A stretch of DNA of 58,499 nt, taken from the NCBI GenBank assembly GCA_031285295.1, contig JAITWK010000013.1, positions 1 through 58,499 of the forward strand, read 5' to 3'. Position 1 is the stretch's first letter, and each line of letters opens with the position of its first letter. Positions 56,267 through 58,499 of the stretch are shown in pieces. The stretch is from Deltaproteobacteria bacterium (GTDB taxonomy: Bacteria > Desulfobacterota > Desulfovibrionia > Desulfovibrionales > Desulfovibrionaceae). Under the pieces are notes generated by a model. It did no database searches. It was not told where the DNA came from and saw only the letters and a program-made list of their open reading frames with translations. The position numbers were made by a program, and so were the translations under genes.

Positions 56267-57922
56267 ATGCGCGCTAAACCGGAACTGACCGTACTTCTTA
56301 AAAAAATTACCGCTGATTTGGGCCAGTCCTGGCCCGACAAAATAACGCTTGAGACCCCAAAAGAAAGCCGTTTCGGTGATTTGGCCGTCAATCTGGCTAT
56401 GCTGCTGGCCAAACCCATGAAGCGCAACCCGCGTGAACTGGCCGGAGAAATAGCCCAAAAACTGCTGGAACTTAACCCGGACATCGTTTCCGCCGAAGTG
56501 GCCGGTCCGGGTTTTATCAACATCACCTTTTCGCGTGAATTCTGGCGCAATACCGTGCCGCTGATTCTGGAATCCGGCGCGGATTACGGACGCAGCCAGG
56601 CCGGTGGCGGCAAAAAGGCGCAGGTGGAGTTTGTTTCCGCCAACCCCACCGGCCCGCTGCATATCGGGCACGGACGCGGCGCGGCCATTGGCGACAGCAT
56701 GGCCCGGATCATGCGTTTTGCCGGTTACGATGTGCATACGGAATATTATATCAACGATGCCGGCAAGCAGATGCGCATTCTCGGCCTTTCCGTATGGCTG
56801 CGCCTGATGGAACTGGCTGGGCGTCCGGTTCCTTTCCCGGATGACTGGTATCGCGGCGAATATATTATTGATATCGCCAGGGAAATGCTGGAAAAATATC
56901 CCGCCATGCCGGATATGGCGTCGGAAGAGGCGCAGGCCATCTGTTTTGAGGCCGCCATGCAGTCCATTCTGGAAGGTATCAAGTCCGATCTTAAAACCTT
57001 TCGCGTAGGGCACGAGGTCTGGTTCTCCGAACAATCTCTGGTTGCTGACGGCGCGGTAGAAAGAGCTTTTGATATCCTGACGGCCAACGGGCATTCTTAC
57101 GAGCAAGATGAGGCCTTCTGGTTCCGTACTACGGATCTTGGCGACGACAAGGACCGGGTGCTGCGTAAATCTGACGGCTCACTCACTTACTTTGCCTCGG
57201 ATATCGCCTACCATGCCGACAAGTTCCGCCGGGGCTTCGAGTTTATTATCGATGTATGGGGCGCGGATCATCACGGCTACATTCCCCGTATGCGTGCCGC
57301 TATCGCCGCCATGGGCAAACCCAGGGATTCCTTTGATGTCATCCTGGTGCAACTGGTCAACCTCATGCAAAACGGGCAGCAAATCGCCATGTCCACTCGG
57401 GCCGGAAAATTTGAAACGCTGATTGACGTTATCAACGAAGTTGGCGTGGACGCGGCCCGTTTCATGTTCCTTTCGCGTAAAAGCGACAGCCCGCTGGATT
57501 TTGACCTGGAACTGGTCAAACAGCGCAGCCTGGACAACCCGGTTTATTATGTACAGTACGCGCACGCGCGCATTTGTTCCATACAGCGCCGGGCCAACGA
57601 ATCCGGCCTTGAACTGCCCGGTGAAAGCTCTGGCGAATACCTGCAATATCTTGTAGAAGATGCAGAGTTTGCTCTGTTACGCCGTCTGGATGCCTTTACC
57701 GAACTGGTAGCTTCAGCCGCGCAGGGGCTGGCTCCGCACCATGTCAGCTATTACCTGTTGGAACTGGCTCGTGAACTGCACGGCTATTATGCTTCCTGCA
57801 AGGTGCTTAACGCGGAAAGCCGTGAACTGGTTATGGCCAGACTTTACCTGCTGTCCGCCGTGCGTCGGGTTCTGGCCAATGGACTGGATTTGTTGGGTGT
57901 TAGCGCACCGGAGAATATGTAA
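56267..57922 (+). CDS. argS: Arginyl-tRNA synthetase
   Basis: 551 residues. An N-terminal Add1 domain recognises the tRNA D-loop. HIGH motif PLHIGHGRG (about 129-137), Arg-site EYYINDAGKQ, the KMSKS counterpart AMSTRAGKF (about 375-383, diverged as in many ArgRS), and a C-terminal anticodon-binding DALR domain (ARELHGYYASCKVLNAE). Class I; requires tRNA for activation. ACAGGACAATAA precedes the ATG. A SPOR-domain gene follows closely. Confidence 0.97.
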   Translation: MRAKPELTVLLKKITADLGQSWPDKITLETPKESRFGDLAVNLAMLLAKPMKRNPRELAGEIAQKLLELNPDIVSAEVAGPGFINITFSREFWRNTVPLILESGADYGRSQAGGGKKAQVEFVSANPTGPLHIGHGRGAAIGDSMARIMRFAGYDVHTEYYINDAGKQMRILGLSVWLRLMELAGRPVPFPDDWYRGEYIIDIAREMLEKYPAMPDMASEEAQAICFEAAMQSILEGIKSDLKTFRVGHEVWFSEQSLVADGAVERAFDILTANGHSYEQDEAFWFRTTDLGDDKDRVLRKSDGSLTYFASDIAYHADKFRRGFEFIIDVWGADHHGYIPRMRAAIAAMGKPRDSFDVILVQLVNLMQNGQQIAMSTRAGKFETLIDVINEVGVDAARFMFLSRKSDSPLDFDLELVKQRSLDNPVYYVQYAHARICSIQRRANESGLELPGESSGEYLQYLVEDAEFALLRRLDAFTELVASAAQGLAPHHVSYYLLELARELHGYYASCKVLNAESRELVMARLYLLSAVRRVLANGLDLLGVSAPENM

Positions 57923-57930
57923 ATAAAAAT

Positions 57931-58499
57931 ATGAGCAACGAAGCTTCAAACCAGAAAAAACCAGCCGGGCCGCGAGTAATTACCCTGCGCCTGCGCCTTC
58001 CGGTGCTGATTCTCACACTGGTGCTTTTTGCCATTGGCCTGACCTGGATTTTCATGGCTGGAGTACTGGTTGGGCGCGGTTACAGCGCCAGAGAGGAAAT
58101 CGGAGTGCTGGCCAGCTTTATGCCATCGCCCCAGGTGGCCGAGCCTACCGGCTCCGCCTCGCCGGAAGCCTCTGACAGTGCGGAAGCGTCCGGTATCGAC
58201 AGTCTGTTCCCGGCGGATGAATCCAGCCGGAAAGGAGCTCCGGCTGACAATCCTGATGGCCTCTTGCGCGGAGAAGATCTGGCTTTCAAAGATAGCCTGA
58301 CCGCTCCGGAAACACCGGCATCCGCTCAAACAAGCCAGCCCAGGCCAGCGCAGCCTGCTCAAACAGTCCAGCCAGTTCCACAGACCGGTGCAGCCAATGC
58401 CCGGCAAACGGGTACGCCCCAGACAGGCGCAACCGATACCGTGGTTTATGAATACATTTATCAGGTTTCTTCCTTTAGCCAGTTGCATCAGGCCCAGTT
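57931..58499 (+). CDS. SPOR-domain membrane protein, N-terminal part
   Basis: The gene runs off the window; 189 codons are visible, starting ATG 57931 nine bases after argS. The N-terminus is cytoplasmic and basic, followed by a membrane helix (PVLILTLVLFAIGLTWIFMA) and a long periplasmic Pro/Ala/Ser/Gln-rich linker. The window ends where a SPOR-like fold begins (YEYIYQVSSFSQLHQAQ). SPOR proteins bind denuded glycan at the division site. The argS-SPOR pairing is common in Desulfovibrio-type genomes. Confidence 0.8.
   Translation, partial: MSNEASNQKKPAGPRVITLRLRLPVLILTLVLFAIGLTWIFMAGVLVGRGYSAREEIGVLASFMPSPQVAEPTGSASPEASDSAEASGIDSLFPADESSRKGAPADNPDGLLRGEDLAFKDSLTAPETPASAQTSQPRPAQPAQTVQPVPQTGAANARQTGTPQTGATDTVVYEYIYQVSSFSQLHQAQ

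Noticed and set aside
57370..57420. ArgS missing its KMSKS lysine as another lost catalytic residue
   Set aside because: Many bacterial arginyl-tRNA synthetases naturally have a diverged KMSKS loop, so AMSTRAG is not evidence of inactivation.

Overview
The window looks like a chromosomal segment of a Desulfovibrio-type bacterium (Desulfovibrionales). This is inferred from the families present: a fused TIGR03960 radical-SAM/DUF2344 protein, a DHH-CBS-CCA nucleotidyltransferase, split glycine decarboxylase subunits, a stand-alone CI-like S24 repressor, the pyrB-pyrC and yajC-secD-secF blocks, and a two-piece tmRNA region with tag ANDYEYAYAA. Base composition is moderately GC-rich, with AT-rich accessory patches near 32-38 kb. 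No phylogeny could be run.

Layout. 0-10 kb (+): 3' end of aat, uvrB-ligA, dapB, nadE, rsfS, gpmI and a zinc-ribbon protein. 10-16.5 kb (-): M16 metallopeptidase, radical-SAM protein, a small conserved protein, a thioesterase. 16.7-20 kb (-): crcB-cobB-cobQ. 20.2-31 kb: an AlkA-like glycosylase (+), then purC and a dense minus-strand operon xerD, cca-like, HIT, lapA, lapB, mutS, lptM-like. 31-34 kb (+): folK, YHS protein, CI-like repressor, zinc protein, GyrI-like protein. 34-38 kb: ssrA, a 1-kb island bearing a HigBA-like toxin-antitoxin pair bounded by a 22-bp repeat of the ssrA 3' end, and a hybrid histidine kinase. 38-48 kb: DUF169 protein, ychF, pgm, gcvH-gcvPA-gcvPB-lpd, a VWA-OmpA protein. 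48-58.5 kb: queD, yajC-secD-secF, hicAB, a WcbI-like protein, pyrB-pyrC, argS and the start of a SPOR protein.

The most striking signal is that all three glutamine amidotransferases in the window lack the catalytic cysteine of their glutaminase domain. In NadE it is Gly151, in CobB Gly350 and in CobQ Arg365; each is one base from a TGC Cys codon. The CobQ domain is also degenerate. This suggests that NAD and cobamide amidation run on free ammonia in this organism.

The second signal is three intergenic palindromic repeat families. Family A has a GGTACATAGGG core and tandem GC hairpins. Family B is a MITE-like element of about 128 bp whose outer arms differ between copies but stay self-complementary. 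Family C is a short CACGAG...CTCGTG hairpin whose arms reappear as the ends of one B copy. One A copy encodes the C-terminus of Aat and one B copy supplies the stop codon of cobQ. Many conserved enzymes here also carry polar low-complexity insertions in loops.
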